DNA of 64,000 nucleotides, from contig NC_064048.1 in NCBI RefSeq assembly GCF_932526225.1, forward strand, positions 583,340-647,339, read 5' to 3'. This document shows positions 1 to 12,699 of this stretch, piece after piece (the stretch's first letter is position 1; each line of letters opens with the position of its first letter). The notes beneath the pieces were generated by a model. That model was not told the origin of the DNA, searched no databases, and was given only the letters and a program-made list of their open reading frames with translations. The translations under genes were made by a program, and so were the position numbers. Source of the stretch: Nematostella vectensis. Its lineage: Eukaryota; Cnidaria; Anthozoa; Actiniaria; Edwardsiidae.

Positions 1-700
1 GTTGATTTTACATTCCTGACGAAGCTGTTGCACAACTCTCTGTTGATGATGAAGATCTGATTCTTTTCTAGAGTTGCTGTACATTGTTGATTCGCTTGCG
101 TTTGTTTTACACTTTCTCGGTTCAAAGGATGCGAGTTTTGGCACTTGCTAGAATCTCTCACACAAACAGGAAATGATCTCGCTTCTCCTGCCCCCATATA
201 TGGGTTCTGACAATCTACTTCCGGTGCGATTCCGACTCAGCAAATATTTTTAAATTATTAAAGGACAATGGTCGGAAGTGACAAGAATAAACTTGAGAAA
301 ATACAAGAAATAAAAAAAAAGATGGGAACCATAAAAAAAAAAAACATTTTTTTAAAGGGAAGGGGACGGCGAAGGCGTCTTGCACTAAGAAATCATAAAC
401 TTTGACTTTAATTTGCCAAAGAACAGCAACAAGTAGCATCTTATTCAGTGCTTATGAATCAGCCAGAAAGCTTTTATGGTGATTCTATAATAAACAATTG
501 CTATAAAAGAATAAATATGAATTCTGAGCTTGACTTGTTTTTGTTGGTCGGTTTTGCCTGTCGGTTGTTGGGCTACCTGTGTGTCCCCCCATCTCGTACC
601 ATTCTTCTCTAGCCAATCACAATCCGCGATACGATCACGTGGTAATCACACGTTCTCGAAGGAAAACAAAGTGTTTTCAGGTTACTAACTCGAAGTAGGA
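1..700. other. 5' flank, no gene seen
   Basis: AT-rich sequence upstream of the lipase gene. Short open frames here have no recognisable domain. A homopurine/poly-A stretch lies near 300-350. The promoter of the lipase gene probably lies in the last few hundred bases, but I see no convincing TATA box or initiator. Confidence 0.5.
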
Positions 701-738
701 AATTTGTGTCTGAAACTTGCATAAACTCTCTCCCAATG

Positions 739-768
739 CGGCCACGATTTGGCGAGAAATCGTGGCCG
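739..768 (+). promoter_or_regulatory. 12-bp perfect hairpin between two candidate start codons
   Basis: The arms are cggccacgattt (739-750) and aaatcgtggccg (757-768), perfect complements with a 6-base loop. The hairpin sits directly after an in-frame ATG at 736 and before the in-frame ATGs at 775 and 778 that begin a classical signal peptide. A stem of this strength in a 5' leader could influence start choice. Regulation is inference only; the stem itself is visible. Confidence 0.5.
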
Positions 769-774
769 AGTAGA

Positions 775-3700
775 ATGATGTTTCCTCTAGTTTTGTTGGC
801 TGGTTTCTGTGCAGTTTGCCATGGGAAACCTTGGGTTAGAGCCCGCGAAGACCCCGAGATCAACATGAACGTGGTATGGCGTAACTTGTACATAGCGGGT
901 TTCTACAATGGATAATGTGATGGGACTATGATGGGACAGTGAAAAACTTTTGTAACTAAGCCCTTATTTCCTGCTTGAATGTTTTTTTTTTCTTGCAGTT
1001 ATTTTTTGTGGATATTCGTTTGTTGTTTGTTATTGTTTTGGGATCCGTAGTTGCACGCTGCATTAATTAAGTAAATCTCTTTTCATTTAAAGCAAATTGC
1101 ACCATTGTTGAAAATTATTTGTTTTTGAGAAATTCTGATTTATGAAGCTTCTAAAATAATTTTGGAAATGCTTTAAATATTTTTATGTTACCCCATTTTT
1201 TAGATCGATTCCCGCATCGCTTTACTAATTTGCATATCCTTAATGTGCCAGTTTTATTTTACCTTTTTACACGCCCCCTTTTGAAACAAAGTACATATTT
1301 CTTGGTCTTTAAAACTACTCACATTATATTTACTTTCTTAAGAGCCAAATGATCCAATACCATGGGTACCCTGTGGAGAACTATGACGTCACTACAAAAG
1401 ATGGCTACATTATATCGATCCAGCGAATACCATTTGGGCAAAACGGCAAGTGCAAGGATTTTCCCAATAAACCAGTGATATTTGTACAGCATGGCTTACT
1501 GTGTTCATCTACAAACTGGGTTGCTAATTTGCCCAATGAGAGCCTGGCCTTTATCCTTGCTGATAATTGCTTTGACGTCTGGCTTGGTAATGTCAGGGGT
1601 AATACCTATGGCATGAGACATGTGAATGTCTCTATTCACTCAGATGCATTCTGGGATTTTAGGTGAGGACGCTAGTGTAACGAACATTACAGTGAAACCT
1701 CTATATAATGATATGGCATGAGAAAAATATAGTTAATTTGAGATTATTTTTCATATATTTTTTATGGTTGACAGGGCGTAAATTGGCATTATTATACTAA
1801 GAGTATAATAATATCAAGAGTGTTGTTGTACCAAGAGAGTCAAAATACCAAATGAATCATTTTACCAGGAGTATCATTTAATCAAGGGTATTGTTTTACC
1901 AAGGCTTCACTGTACAATGGGGTAGGCCCAAAGTGCATGTAGGGAAGGGTAGAGGAGACACAACAGAAAGCAAATGAATTTGTAGTAAACATTATTATGA
2001 TGTAGGCCCATATCAAAGACAAAAACTGTGTAAGGAAGGGGAGGGTGAACACCAAGGAATTCTGTAAAAGAGTGAAAGCATTTCCCTAAATCACAGGGCA
2101 CAAAGGCATTGTGTGCAAGACTAAGGAATTGTGTCGTGTGACTCAGGCATTGTATTGTGTGACTCAGGCATTGTGTCGTGTGACTCAGGCATTGTATTGT
2201 GTGACTCAGGCATTGTGTCGTATGACTAAGGCATTGTATTGTGTGACGAAGGCATTGTGTTGTGTGACAGAGACATTGTGTGCAAGACTTAGGAATTGTG
2301 TTGTGTGACCCCAGAATTGTGTTGTGTGACTCAGGCATTGTGTTGTGTGACTCAGGCATTGTGTCGTGTGATTCAGTCATTGTATTGTGTGACTAAGGCA
2401 TTGTATTGTGTGACGAATGCATTGTGTTGTGTGACAAAGGCATTGTATGCAAGACTTAGGAATTGTGTTGTGTGACCCCGTAATTGTGTTGTGTGACTCA
2501 GGCACTGTGTTGGGTGACTCAGGCATTGTGTTGTGTGACTCAGGCATTGTGTCATGTGACTCAGGCATTGTGTCATGTGACTCCGGCATTGTGTTGTGTG
2601 ACTCCTGAATTGTGTTGTGTGACTCAGGCATTGTGTTGTGTGACTCAGGCATTGTGTTGTGTGACTCGGATAGTGTGTTGTGTGACTAAGGCATTGTGTT
2701 GTGTGACTCAGGCATTGTGTTGTGTGACTCAGGCATTGTGTTGTGTGACTCAGGTATTGTATCGTGTGACTCAGGAATTGTGTTGGGTGACTCAGGCATT
2801 GTGTTGTGTGACTCCAGCATTGTGTTGTGTGACTCCGGAATTGTGTTGTGTGACTCAGGCATTGTGTTGTGTGACTCAGGCATGTTGTGTGATTCGGGAT
2901 GTGTTGTGTGACTCAGGGATTGGGTTGTTTGACTCTGGATGTGTTGTGTGACTCGTGGTGTGTTGTGTGACTCGTGGTGTGTTGTGTCACTTAGGATGTA
3001 TTGACCAGCAGGGTCATAGCAAGGGATTGGGCTGTAGGGTCATGTGTAGTTTCCCAATATGACGAGAATAAGGCCCGTAGGGGCATGGATATACCTCCAG
3101 CCTACTGGCCTGTGTACTATTGGCTGTTAAAAAACAAAAAATTATAATGGCAATGAAAATAGAAATGATTACAATAATGATAATAATTGTGTTTACTTCA
3201 CTATCCCTTGCAGTCCATTCATGGACTGACTTACAGATAGGTCAGCCTTTTAATTATAAAAAAATGAACAAGAAATTGTATAATTAATGAAAAATTATGT
3301 TAAACTTTTATTTTGTATTTATTTTACAATCATCAGCTGGGATGAATTTTCAAAGTATGATCTCACAGCAATGATTGACAAGGCCCTAAAAGTGTCAAAT
3401 GTACCCTCTCTCTACTATGCTGGCCATTCCCAGGGGACAATGATGATGTTTGCCGAATCATCCTGCAACAAAGATCTTGCGAGTAAGATAAAAGCACACT
3501 TCGCTCTGGGTCCTGTGACAACAATTGGACACATTGAGAGTCCCATCAAATATTTGGCAAACTTTGTTCCAGAAGTAGAGGTTTGTAAATAGGGATAGCA
3601 TTTATCTTATAAAGTCTGTGGTATTTCCAGACCCCCCCCCCCCTTTTTTCCCCTAAACCCTCCCCTAACCCTTCAAATTTTGATATTAATATATATGTAG

Positions 3701-6700
3701 CTACAGCAGCCATTATTTTATATGCAAAATGGTTTACAATCTGACCCTTCTACCGTACATGAGGAATGTTGCGCCAAGAAAGCATAGGGAATTGGTTTGG
3801 TTTTGGCTAGATTACTAACTCAGATATTTGTGTGCACTGCAGGCAATGACATCTGTTGTTCACCTGAATAAATAAAACACTGTAGTAATTGTTTAATGTC
3901 TGACATCAGTTATTACTGACTACTCAAAGATATTGAGTGCCAACCCGAAAAAGTGCAGACAGAATATGGAAACACAGAGCATGCCTGATCTTTAATTATA
4001 GCTGAGTTCATTTTGCATCAGTGGTAGTTTATATGATTTGATTTTTTAGCCAGGGAGAAAATGCCATTGAAACCACATTCTTATGTTGTGCACAGAGAAA
4101 TTTTGTCAGACACTTTATAGGAGAATAGATTATTAACTCTCCATTTGTCTTTTAAGGATCTGTTCAAGATATTTGGTATCCATGACTTCCTGCCGAATAA
4201 TGAGATCATGAGAATACTAGCTGTTCTTTTCTGTGAGCCACTTGGGATTCGCGATGTCTGTTCTGATGTCATCTTCATTCTAGACGGCTTTGATCAATCA
4301 CAACTCAACATGGTAATGTAGCATTGAGTGTGATAGCTCAGTTGTACTAGCCTGTAAGCAGGCTCTTTAGCAGGGCAACTAGGAAATACAGTAAGTGTTT
4401 CGGAAGGAATAAGGAGACCCTGGAAAAAGGTATTTTCAAGCTAACCCTATAGAGCAGGCTACTGTTTTACTCACTTTGTTCAGAGGATCCAGGGTTCAAT
4501 TGGTTATATTACTTGATTGGTATTTTCTAGATGTTCTACTTTCATTGAGATGACTTCCCAAGAAGCTCTATACATTTTTGTTATACATTCTGCTTAATAT
4601 TTACTAAACACTATTAACAAAAAAGCATTGAGAGCACCCTGAAAATACAGCTTACAGTAATTTTGTGAGCAAGTTTAAAATTAGGGCAACTATTTGCTAT
4701 CCCTTACTACCCTTATTGTTAGATTTGAAGAGAAAAAAGCAGTAGACAACTAAAAATGCAGAGTAGAAAGGTGGTGTTTATCTTCCTGCTACATCTGACT
4801 ATTTACTCAAAACGAAATGTGTAGTAGCTTTCCTGGGCCAGGTTTCGAGAAAGCAGGCTAACAGGTAAATGGCAAAGGCGGATCTAGCTTTTCGCTAAAT
4901 GGGGGTTTGGCTCAGTGACAAAAGGAGGGGGAATTTCTTTTGTTACATTTGCTTTCTGGCAGCCAAAAGGGGGGTTAAAACCCCCTAAACCCTCCCCCTA
5001 GATTCACAACTGAATGCAAACTAAGGGGTGAATATGCCCTTTTTATCCAATCAAATGTTGATATAGCTGTATTAAACTGCTTTCTAGGAAACAGCCCCTG
5101 TTCTCTTTCTCCATTCCATGTCTCAACCCCCTCCCCTCTCCTTTATAGCTTTCTTAGGTAGACTTTTTTTATAAGGTTCGTTTACTAGAGAGTTTAGATT
5201 CCGCTTGTGTTGTTAGCTTGGTGAAAATTCCAAAAGTTATGCTGCACAATTACTTGAGCCTCCACCCATAATGGTTAAAGGGTGGCCTATAGAATATAAA
5301 CAGCAAATATAAAAACTTTACCCTCAGTCCCCCCTCCTGATTTTTGTTTACAGACAAGACTTCCAGTATACATATCACATACACCAGCTGGGACTTCAGT
5401 CAAGAATATGATCCACTATGCCCAGGTAAGTACACCATAACAAGGGTCTGTGCTTAATAGCAGGATCTGCCAAGTAGGGGGGGGCACCATCGTTAACCTG
5501 GAAAAAGTGTGAATTGAGATAGTGAGAAAATACCCACATTGTGTCGGTCAAAGACTGGTGCATGGACCTGTCAGTGCCTGTCAGTGGACCCCCCGGCCTG
5601 AAGTGTAGAAGCTTTTTGTGTATAATCACATACACACAATCTGACATCAAAGGTGTCTGGTCAACCATGATTAGACTCATGATGAAACCTTTGCACACAT
5701 TTGTAGGTACGTAGAATTAGTATTGTGAACTTTCCTATAAATTGCACCTCATTATAATGTTATTATATTTTTCCTTTGATTGTTTGTACAGTAGTGCACA
5801 GTCCTTCTCCAGGACTCATGTCTTTATACTTTTATAAGGTTTATTGCATACTGCTAAATAAATAAGTCCTGTATATTTTTAATGGCAAAAATAGGAACCA
5901 TTTTTTTTTACAATCGGGGCCTTAAATTTAATGGTTAAAATAAATTGACACATACGGTACATGTTTTACAGATGTACAAGTCTAAGAAGTTTGAGATGTA
6001 TGATTATGGAAAAGATAATATGAAACGTTATGGCCAGGTATGTACATTGGTGATAGATGTTGGGCTCCCTGTGTAGGTATGTACATTCGTGATATATGTT
6101 AGGCTCCCTGTGTAGGTATGTACATTGATGATAGATGTTGGGCTCTCTGTGTAGGTAAGTACATTGGTGATAGATGTTGGGCTCCCTGTGTAGGTATGTA
6201 CATTGGTGATAGATGTTGGGCTCCCTGTGTGGGTATGTGCTTTGGTGATAGACGTTGGGCTCCCTGTGTGGGTATGTGCTTTGGTGAAAGATGTTGGACC
6301 CCCTGTGTATGTATGTACTTTGGTGATAGATGTTGGGCTCCCTGTGTGGGTATGTGCTTTGTTGAAAGATGTTGGGCCCCCTCTGTATGTATGTACTTTG
6401 GTGATAGATGTCGGGCTCCCTGTGCAGGTATGCGCTTTGGTTATAGATGCTGGGCTCCCTGTGTATGTATGTACTTTGGTGAAAGATGTTGGACTCCTTG
6501 TGTATGTATGTACTTTTATGATAGATTTTGGGCTCCCTGTGTAGGTATATGATTCGGTGATAGATGTTGGGCTACTTGTGTAGGTATAAGCTTTGGTGAT
6601 AGATGTTGGGCTCCCTGTGTAGGTATGTGCTTTGATGGTAGATGTTGGACTCCCTGTGTAGGTCGTGCTTTTGTGCTCCCTGTGTAGGTATGGGCCTTGG

Positions 6701-9700
6701 TTTTAGATGTTGGGCTCCCTTTGTAGGTATGGGCCTGGGTTTTAGATTTTGGGCTCTCTGTGTAGGTATGGGCCTTGGTTTTAGATGTTGGGCTCTCTAT
6801 GTAGGTATGGGCCTTGGTGATAGATGTTGGGCTCCCTGTGTAGGTATGGGCCTTGGTTTTAGATGTTGGGCTCCCTGTGAGGGTTTGTGCCTTGTGCCTT
6901 GGCACATAAACAAGAATGGTACAACTTTCCACACCTGTACTGCTTTTATTTACGCTTGTTTGTTTATTTCAGACCTGTAATGCTCTTATTTACGCTTGTT
7001 TGTTTATTCCAGACCTGTAATGCTCTTATTTATGCTTTTTTGTTTATTCCAGACCTGTAATGCTCTTATTTACGCTTGTTTGTTTATTCCAGACCTGTAA
7101 TGCTCTTTTTTTTTTGCTTGTTTGTTTATTCCACACCTGTAATGCTCTTATTTACGCTTGTTTGTTTATTCCACACCTGTAATGCTCTTATTTACGCTTG
7201 TTTGTTTATTCCAAACCTGTACTGCTTTTATTTACGCTTGTTTGTTTATTCCAGACCTGTAATGCTCTTATTTACGCTTGTTTGTTTATTCCAGACCTGT
7301 AATGCTCTTATTTATGCTTTTTTGTTTATTCCAGACCTGTAATGCTCTTATTTACGCTTTTTATTTATTCCAGACCTGTAATGCTCTTATTTACGCTTGT
7401 TTGTTTATTCCACACCTGTAATGCTCTTATTTACGCTTGTTTGTTTATTCCACACCTGTAATGCTCTTATTTACTCTTGTTTGTTTATTCCACACCTGTA
7501 ATGCTCTTATTTATGCTTGTTTGTTTATTCCAGACCTGTAATGCTCTTATTTACGCTTGTTTGTTTATTCCACACCTGTACTGCTCTTTTTTTTTGCTTG
7601 TTTGTTTATTCCAGACCTGTACTGCTCTTATTTACGCTTGTTTGTTTATTCCAGACCTGTAATGCTCTTATTTACGCTTGTTTGTTTATTCCACACCTGT
7701 AATGCTCTTATTTACGCTTGTTTGTTTATTCCACTCCTGAAATGCCCTTATTTACGCTTGTTTGTTTATTCCAGACCTGTCATGCCCTTATTTACGCTTG
7801 TTTGTTTATTCAAGACATGTCATGCTTTTATTTACGCTTGTTTGTTTATTCCACACCTGTAATGCTCTTATTTACGCTTGTTTGTTTATTCCAGACCTGT
7901 AATGCTCTTATTTATGCTTGTTTGTTTATTCAAGACCTGTCATGCTCTTATTTACGCTTGTTTGTTTATTCCACACCTGTAATGCTCTTATTTACGCTTG
8001 TTTATTTATTCCAGACCTGTACTGCTCTTATTTACGCTTGTTTGTTTATTCAAGACCAGTAATGCTCTTTTTTACGCTTGTTTGTTTATTCCACACCTGT
8101 AATGCTCTTATTTACGCTTGTTTGTTTATTCCACTCCTGAAATGCTCTTATTTACGCTTGTTTGTTTATTCCAGACCTGTACTGCTCTTATTTAGGCTGT
8201 TTTGTTTATTCCAGACCTTTAATGCTCTTATTCGAGCTAGTTTGTTTATTCTACACCTGTAATGCTCTTATTTACGCTTGTTTGTTTATTCCAGACCAGT
8301 AATGCTCTTATTTACGCTTGTTTGTTTATTCCAAACCTGTACTGCTTTTATTTACGCTTGTTTGTTTATTCCAGACCTGTAATGCTCTTATTTACGCTTG
8401 TTTGTTTATTCCACACCTGTAATGCTCTTATTTACGCTTGTTTGTTTATTCCAGACCTGTACTGCTTTTATTTACGCTTGTGTGTTTATTCCAGACCTGT
8501 AATGCTCTTATTTACGCTTGTTTGTTTATTCCAGACCTGTAATGCTCTTATTTATGCTTTTTTGTTTATTCCAGACCTGTAATGCTCTTATTTACGCTTG
8601 TTTGTTTATTCCACACCTGTACTGCTCTTTTTTTTTGCTTGTTTGTTTATTCCAGACCTGTACTGCTCTTATTTACGCTTGTTTGTTTATTCCAGACCTG
8701 TAATGCTCTTATTTACGCTTGTTTGTTTATTCCACACCTGTAATGCTCTTATTTACGCTTGTTTGTTTATTCCACTCCTGAAATGCCCTTATTTACGCTT
8801 GTTTGTTTATTCCAGACCTGTCATGCCCTTATTTACGCTTGTTTGTTTATTCAAGACATGTCATGCTTTTATTTACGCTTGTTTGTTTATTCCACACCTG
8901 TAATGCTCTTATTTACGCTTGTTTGTTTATTCCAGACCTGTAATGCTCTTATTTACGCTTGTTTGTTTATTCAAGACCTGTCATGCTCTTATTTACGCTT
9001 GTTTGTTTATTCCACACCTGTAATGCTCTTATTTACGCTTGTTTATTTATTCCAGACCTGTACTGCTCTTATTTACGCTTGTTTGTTTATTCAAGACCAG
9101 TAATGCTCTTTTTTACGCTTGTTTGTTTATTCCACACCTGTAATGCTCTTATTTACGCTTGTTTGTTTATTCCACTCCTGAAATGCTCTTATTTACGCTT
9201 GTTTGTTTATTCCAGACCTGTACTGCTCTTATTTACGCTGTTTTGTTTATTCCAGACCTTTAATGATCTTATTCGAGCTAGTTTGTTTATTCCACACCTG
9301 TAATGCTCTTATTTACGCTTGTTTGTTTATTCCAGACCAGTAATGCTCTTATTTACGCTTGTTTGTTTATTCCAAACCTGTACTGCTTTTATTTACGCTT
9401 GTTTGTTTATTCCAGACCTGTAATGCTCTTATTTACGCTTGTTTGTTTATTCCAGACCTGTAATGCTCTTATTTATGCTTTTTTGTTTATTCCAGACCTG
9501 TAATGCTCTTATTTACGCTTGTTTGTTTATTCCAGACCTGTAATGCTCTTATTTACGCTTGTTTGTTTATTCAACACCTGTACTGCTTTTTTTTTTTGCT
9601 TGTTTGTTTATTCCACACCTGTAATGCTCTTATTTATGCTTGTTTGTTTATTCCAGACCTGTAATGCTCTTATTTACGCCTGTTTGTTTATTCCACACCT

Positions 9701-11879
9701 GTACTGCTCTTTTTTTTTTGCTTGTTTGTTTATTCCAGACCTGTACTGCTCTTATTTACGCTTGTTTGTTTATTCCAGACCTGTAATGCTCTTATTTACG
9801 CTTGTTTGTTTATTCCACACCTGTAATGCTCTTATTTACGCTTGTTTGTTTATTCCACTCCTGAAATGCTCTTATTTACGCTTGTTTGTTTATTCCAGAC
9901 CTGTCATGCCCTTATTTACGCTTGTTTGTTTATTCAAGACATGTCATGCTTTTATTTACGCTTGTTTGTTTATTCCACACCTGTAATGCTCTTATTTACG
10001 CTTGTTTGTTTATTCCAGACCTGTAATGCTCTTATTTACGCTTGTTTGTTTATTCAACACCTGTCATGCTCTTATTTACGCTTGTTTGTTTATTCCACAC
10101 CTGTAATGCTCTTATTTACGCTTGTTTATTTATTCCAGACCTGTACTGCTCTTATTTACGCTTTTTTGTTTATTCCAGATCTGTAATGCTCTTATTCGAG
10201 CTAGTTTGTTTATTCCACACCTGTAATGCTCTTATTTACGCTTGTTTGTTTATTCCAGACCTGAAATGCTCTTATTTACGCTTGTTTGTTTATTCCACAC
10301 CTGTAATGCTCTTATTTACGCTTGTTTGTTTATTCCACTCCTGAAATGCTCTTTTTTACGCTTGTTTGTTTATTCCAGACCTGTCATGCCCTTATTTACG
10401 CTTGTTTGTTTATTCAAGACATGTCATGCTTTTATTTACGCTTGTTTGTTTATTCCACACCTGTAATGCTCTTATTTACGCTTGTTTGTTTATTCCAGAC
10501 CTGTAATGCTCTTATTTACGCTTGTTTGTTTATTCAAGACCTGTCATGCTCTTATTTACGCTTGTTTGTTTATTCCACACCTGTAATGCTCTTATTTACG
10601 CTTGTTTATTTATTCCAGACCTGTACTGCTCTTATTTACGCTTGTTTGTTTATTCAAGACCAGTAATGCTCTTTTTTACGCTTGTTTGTTTATTCCACAC
10701 CTGTAATGCTCTTATTTACGCTTGTTTGTTTATTCCACTCCTGAAATGCTTTTATTTACTCTTGTTTGTTTATTCCAGACCTGTACTGCTCTTATTTACG
10801 CTGTTTTGTTTATTCCAGACCTTTAATGCTCTTATTCAAGCTAGTTTGTTTATTCCACACCGGTAATGCTCTTATTTACGCTTGTTTGTTTATTCCAGAC
10901 CAGTAATGCTCTTATTTTTGCTTGTTTGTTTATTCCAGACCTGTAATGCTCTTATTTACGCTTGTTTGTTCATTCCAGACCTGTAATGCTCTTATGTACG
11001 CTTGTTTGTTTATTTTGTTTATGAAATATGGATTCTCTAAGTGCAACCTGGATCACCAAGCACGACAATTTGGGCTTTTTGTATTTATTTTTATTTCAAA
11101 TAGGTTAATATTTTTTTCCAACCCTAGAAAGGAAAACGGACACTTTTTCACTCTCTGTTTTGTTTGGATGAATTGTGGCTCCCAGAGACAAAAATACCGA
11201 TGGAGTCTAAGCTAGCGAAAGTGAATTTTTCTGTTTCGTTTTTTCTTTTTGGTATTTTACTTAGACGACATTGTTTTTCAATTTGCTGAAGCTTATTTGA
11301 AATAAGACTGGGCTCAGAGAATACAAGTGTCGGAACCCGCTGGGCTTCATAGGTACCAAATGAATAAGTAAATGAGTGTAAATAAAATTGAGTATCAGGA
11401 TTCGGCTATTTATACTTACATACCCGTGAGCCACTGTGGTTTGCGACACATGGGTTGGGAAATGCAACATTATTTTAAACCGAAAGTAGTCTGCCCTGAA
11501 GAAATCAGAGTCGATTACCAGTCTTTGGTGCATTGTATTTATTCTCCTGGTTTACGATCACCATCTATTTGGGCCTTTTGTATTGATTCTTATTTGAAAT
11601 CAATGTATCACTAATACCCCATATTTTCAGAACACTCCGCCTCAGTACAACATCTCCGCTATCACAGTGCCAACCATGCTATACTGGGGCGGCAACGATT
11701 GGCTGGCAGATCCTGATGACGTCAGCCTACTAATGAAGGCCCTGCCCCCAAAGACTCTGATTGACAACAAGGAGCTGAAGGCGTGGCAGCACTTAGATTT
11801 CATCTGGGGTCTGGATGCTGCCGAGCTTGTGTATGATGACATAATCACGCGGATCAAGAAAATGGAGGGCATTTATTAG
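775..11879 (+). CDS. Acid/gastric-type lipase (LIPA/LIPF family), seven exons
   Basis: Exons: 775-873, 1343-1662, 3337-3580, 4157-4312, 5354-5425, 5972-6037 and 11631-11879, stop TAG. All junctions fit GT..AG and the phases join into about 401 residues, the normal length for this family. The start at 775 (or 778) gives the signal peptide MMFPLVLLAGFCAVCHG; an in-frame ATG at 736 would add 13 residues. Exon 2 opens with a family-typical NMNVSQMIQYHGYP stretch and holds the HGLL oxyanion region. Exon 3 has the nucleophile elbow GHSQG (Ser about 171). Exon 7 has the Asp motif GGNDWLADPDD and the His motif WQHLDFIWG, so the catalytic triad is complete. The family hydrolyses triglycerides and cholesteryl esters after secretion or in lysosomes; which applies here cannot be told. 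Introns 2 and 6 carry minisatellites, so the transcription unit is over 11 kb. Orthology to LIPA versus LIPF is unresolved. Confidence 0.93.
2105..2995. repeat. 21-bp minisatellite in lipase intron 2
   Basis: About 40 units of a TG-rich 21-mer containing gtgttgtgtgactcaggca. Because 21 is a multiple of three, several frames stay open on both strands (CVTQALC-type and MPESHNT-type heptads). These are translation artefacts of the repeat, not genes. A diverged block with gcaagact..aggaattgtg recurs near 2115, 2283 and 2452, showing a higher-order period of about 168 bp. The array starts 440 bp after the exon 2 donor. Confidence 0.9.
6038..6895 (+). repeat. 39-bp minisatellite starting at the exon 6 splice donor
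   Basis: The first unit begins exactly at the GT of the lipase exon 6 donor (GGCCAG|gtatgt). The 39-bp unit starts gtatgtacattggtgatag and ends ccctgtgtag, so each unit border reads tag|gtatgt, itself a good donor match. About 22 units, more diverged and partly shortened after 6500. Long open frames here (CVGMYIGDRCWAP type) come from 39 being divisible by three and are not genes. Confidence 0.92.
6950..11015 (+). repeat. 40-bp minisatellite with acceptor-like units in lipase intron 6
   Basis: About 100 units, each with gcttgtttgtttattccag followed by acctgtaatgctcttattta. Every unit thus holds a pyrimidine-rich tract ending in CAG. Variants include ttccacac, ttcaagac, a T8-T9 expansion and a cttattcgagctag unit. 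The open frames (LFVYSRPVMLLFTLVCLFQT type) exist because reading cycles through three frames every 120 bp; they are artefacts. Large blocks are duplicated inside the array (see findings). Confidence 0.95.
11016..11630. other. 3' part of lipase intron 6
   Basis: Unique AT-rich sequence between the 40-bp array and exon 7. Two short stretches (near 11068-11103 and 11565-11600) resemble each other around the theme atttgggc..tttgtatt followed by a tttttattt run, suggesting an old dispersed repeat. No exon is evident before the real acceptor atattttcag at 11621-11630. Confidence 0.5.
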
Positions 11880-12084
11880 AGGCAGGCCTGCTTTGAATGT
11901 GGTTGTGTGCCGTTTTGTAACTGTCGTGACTTTTGTGTTACACTGTCGCGTGACGTTGTGTGACTGTCGTGATTTTTTGTGACTGTTGTGTGACTGTCGT
12001 GAACGTTGTTTAACACTGCCGTTTTGTGACTTCAATACCTTTGGTCCCATCCATATGTGATCGCAAGAAGGCAGTAGTGCATCT

Positions 12085-12642
12085 TTGCACACGACACCGG
12101 ATGTTCAACATCCGTGGTGTAACATCGGTGGTGCAATGACACTTGTGCAACAACACTGCTGCAAAATTATTATCGTTTGACGTAATGTTGATTATTTTTT
12201 ATTCAAATTGGTGGCGCTATTTAGTATTACAATTACAACCGAAAATACGTCTAAAGAAGTGAAGCGAAGTGTTTTAACCTTTTTATCTCAAATGACGACT
12301 TTGTAAAAACTGTAAACTGTTTGAAGCTGTGATGATTTGTATTGGAAATGCAAAAACCGAAAAAGTGTGCATTCTTGCACACGACACAGGATGTTCCAAC
12401 ATCAGTGGTGCAATAACACTTGTGCAACAACACTGCTGCAAAATTATTATCGTTTGAGGTAATTTTGACTATTTTTTATTCAAATTGGTGGCGCTATTTA
12501 GTATTACAATTACAACCGAAAATACGTATAAAGAAGTGAAGCGAAGTGTTTTAACCTTTTTATCTCAAATGACGACTTTGTGAAAACTGTAAACTGTTTG
12601 AAGCTGTGATAATTTGTATTGAAAATGCAAAAACCGAAAAAG
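12085..12642. repeat. Tandem direct duplication, about 280-290 bp
   Basis: Copy 1 (about 12085-12365) and copy 2 (about 12375-12642) both run from ttgcacacgacac through aaaaaccgaaaaag. They differ by scattered substitutions and a 13-base length change near the start. Each contains a small inverted motif (gatgtt..aacatc). It lies just downstream of the lipase stop codon. I do not recognise the element. Confidence 0.85.
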
Positions 12643-12671
12643 AAATAAGTTTAATAAAAAGCAAAAATGTC

Positions 12672-12697
12672 ATTGGCGTTGGCGTTGGCGTTGGCGT
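12672..12697. repeat. GGCGTT hexamer microsatellite
   Basis: Four tandem ggcgtt hexamers directly after the 280-bp duplication. Short and otherwise unremarkable. Confidence 0.8.
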
Positions 12698-12699
12698 CT

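Noticed and set aside
6118-10866. Many + strand frames of 60-155 codons (GDRCWAPCVGM type and FVYSRPVMLLFTLVCLF type)
   Set aside because: They lie wholly inside the 39-bp and 40-bp tandem arrays in a lipase intron. They owe their length to the repeat and have no splice or domain support.
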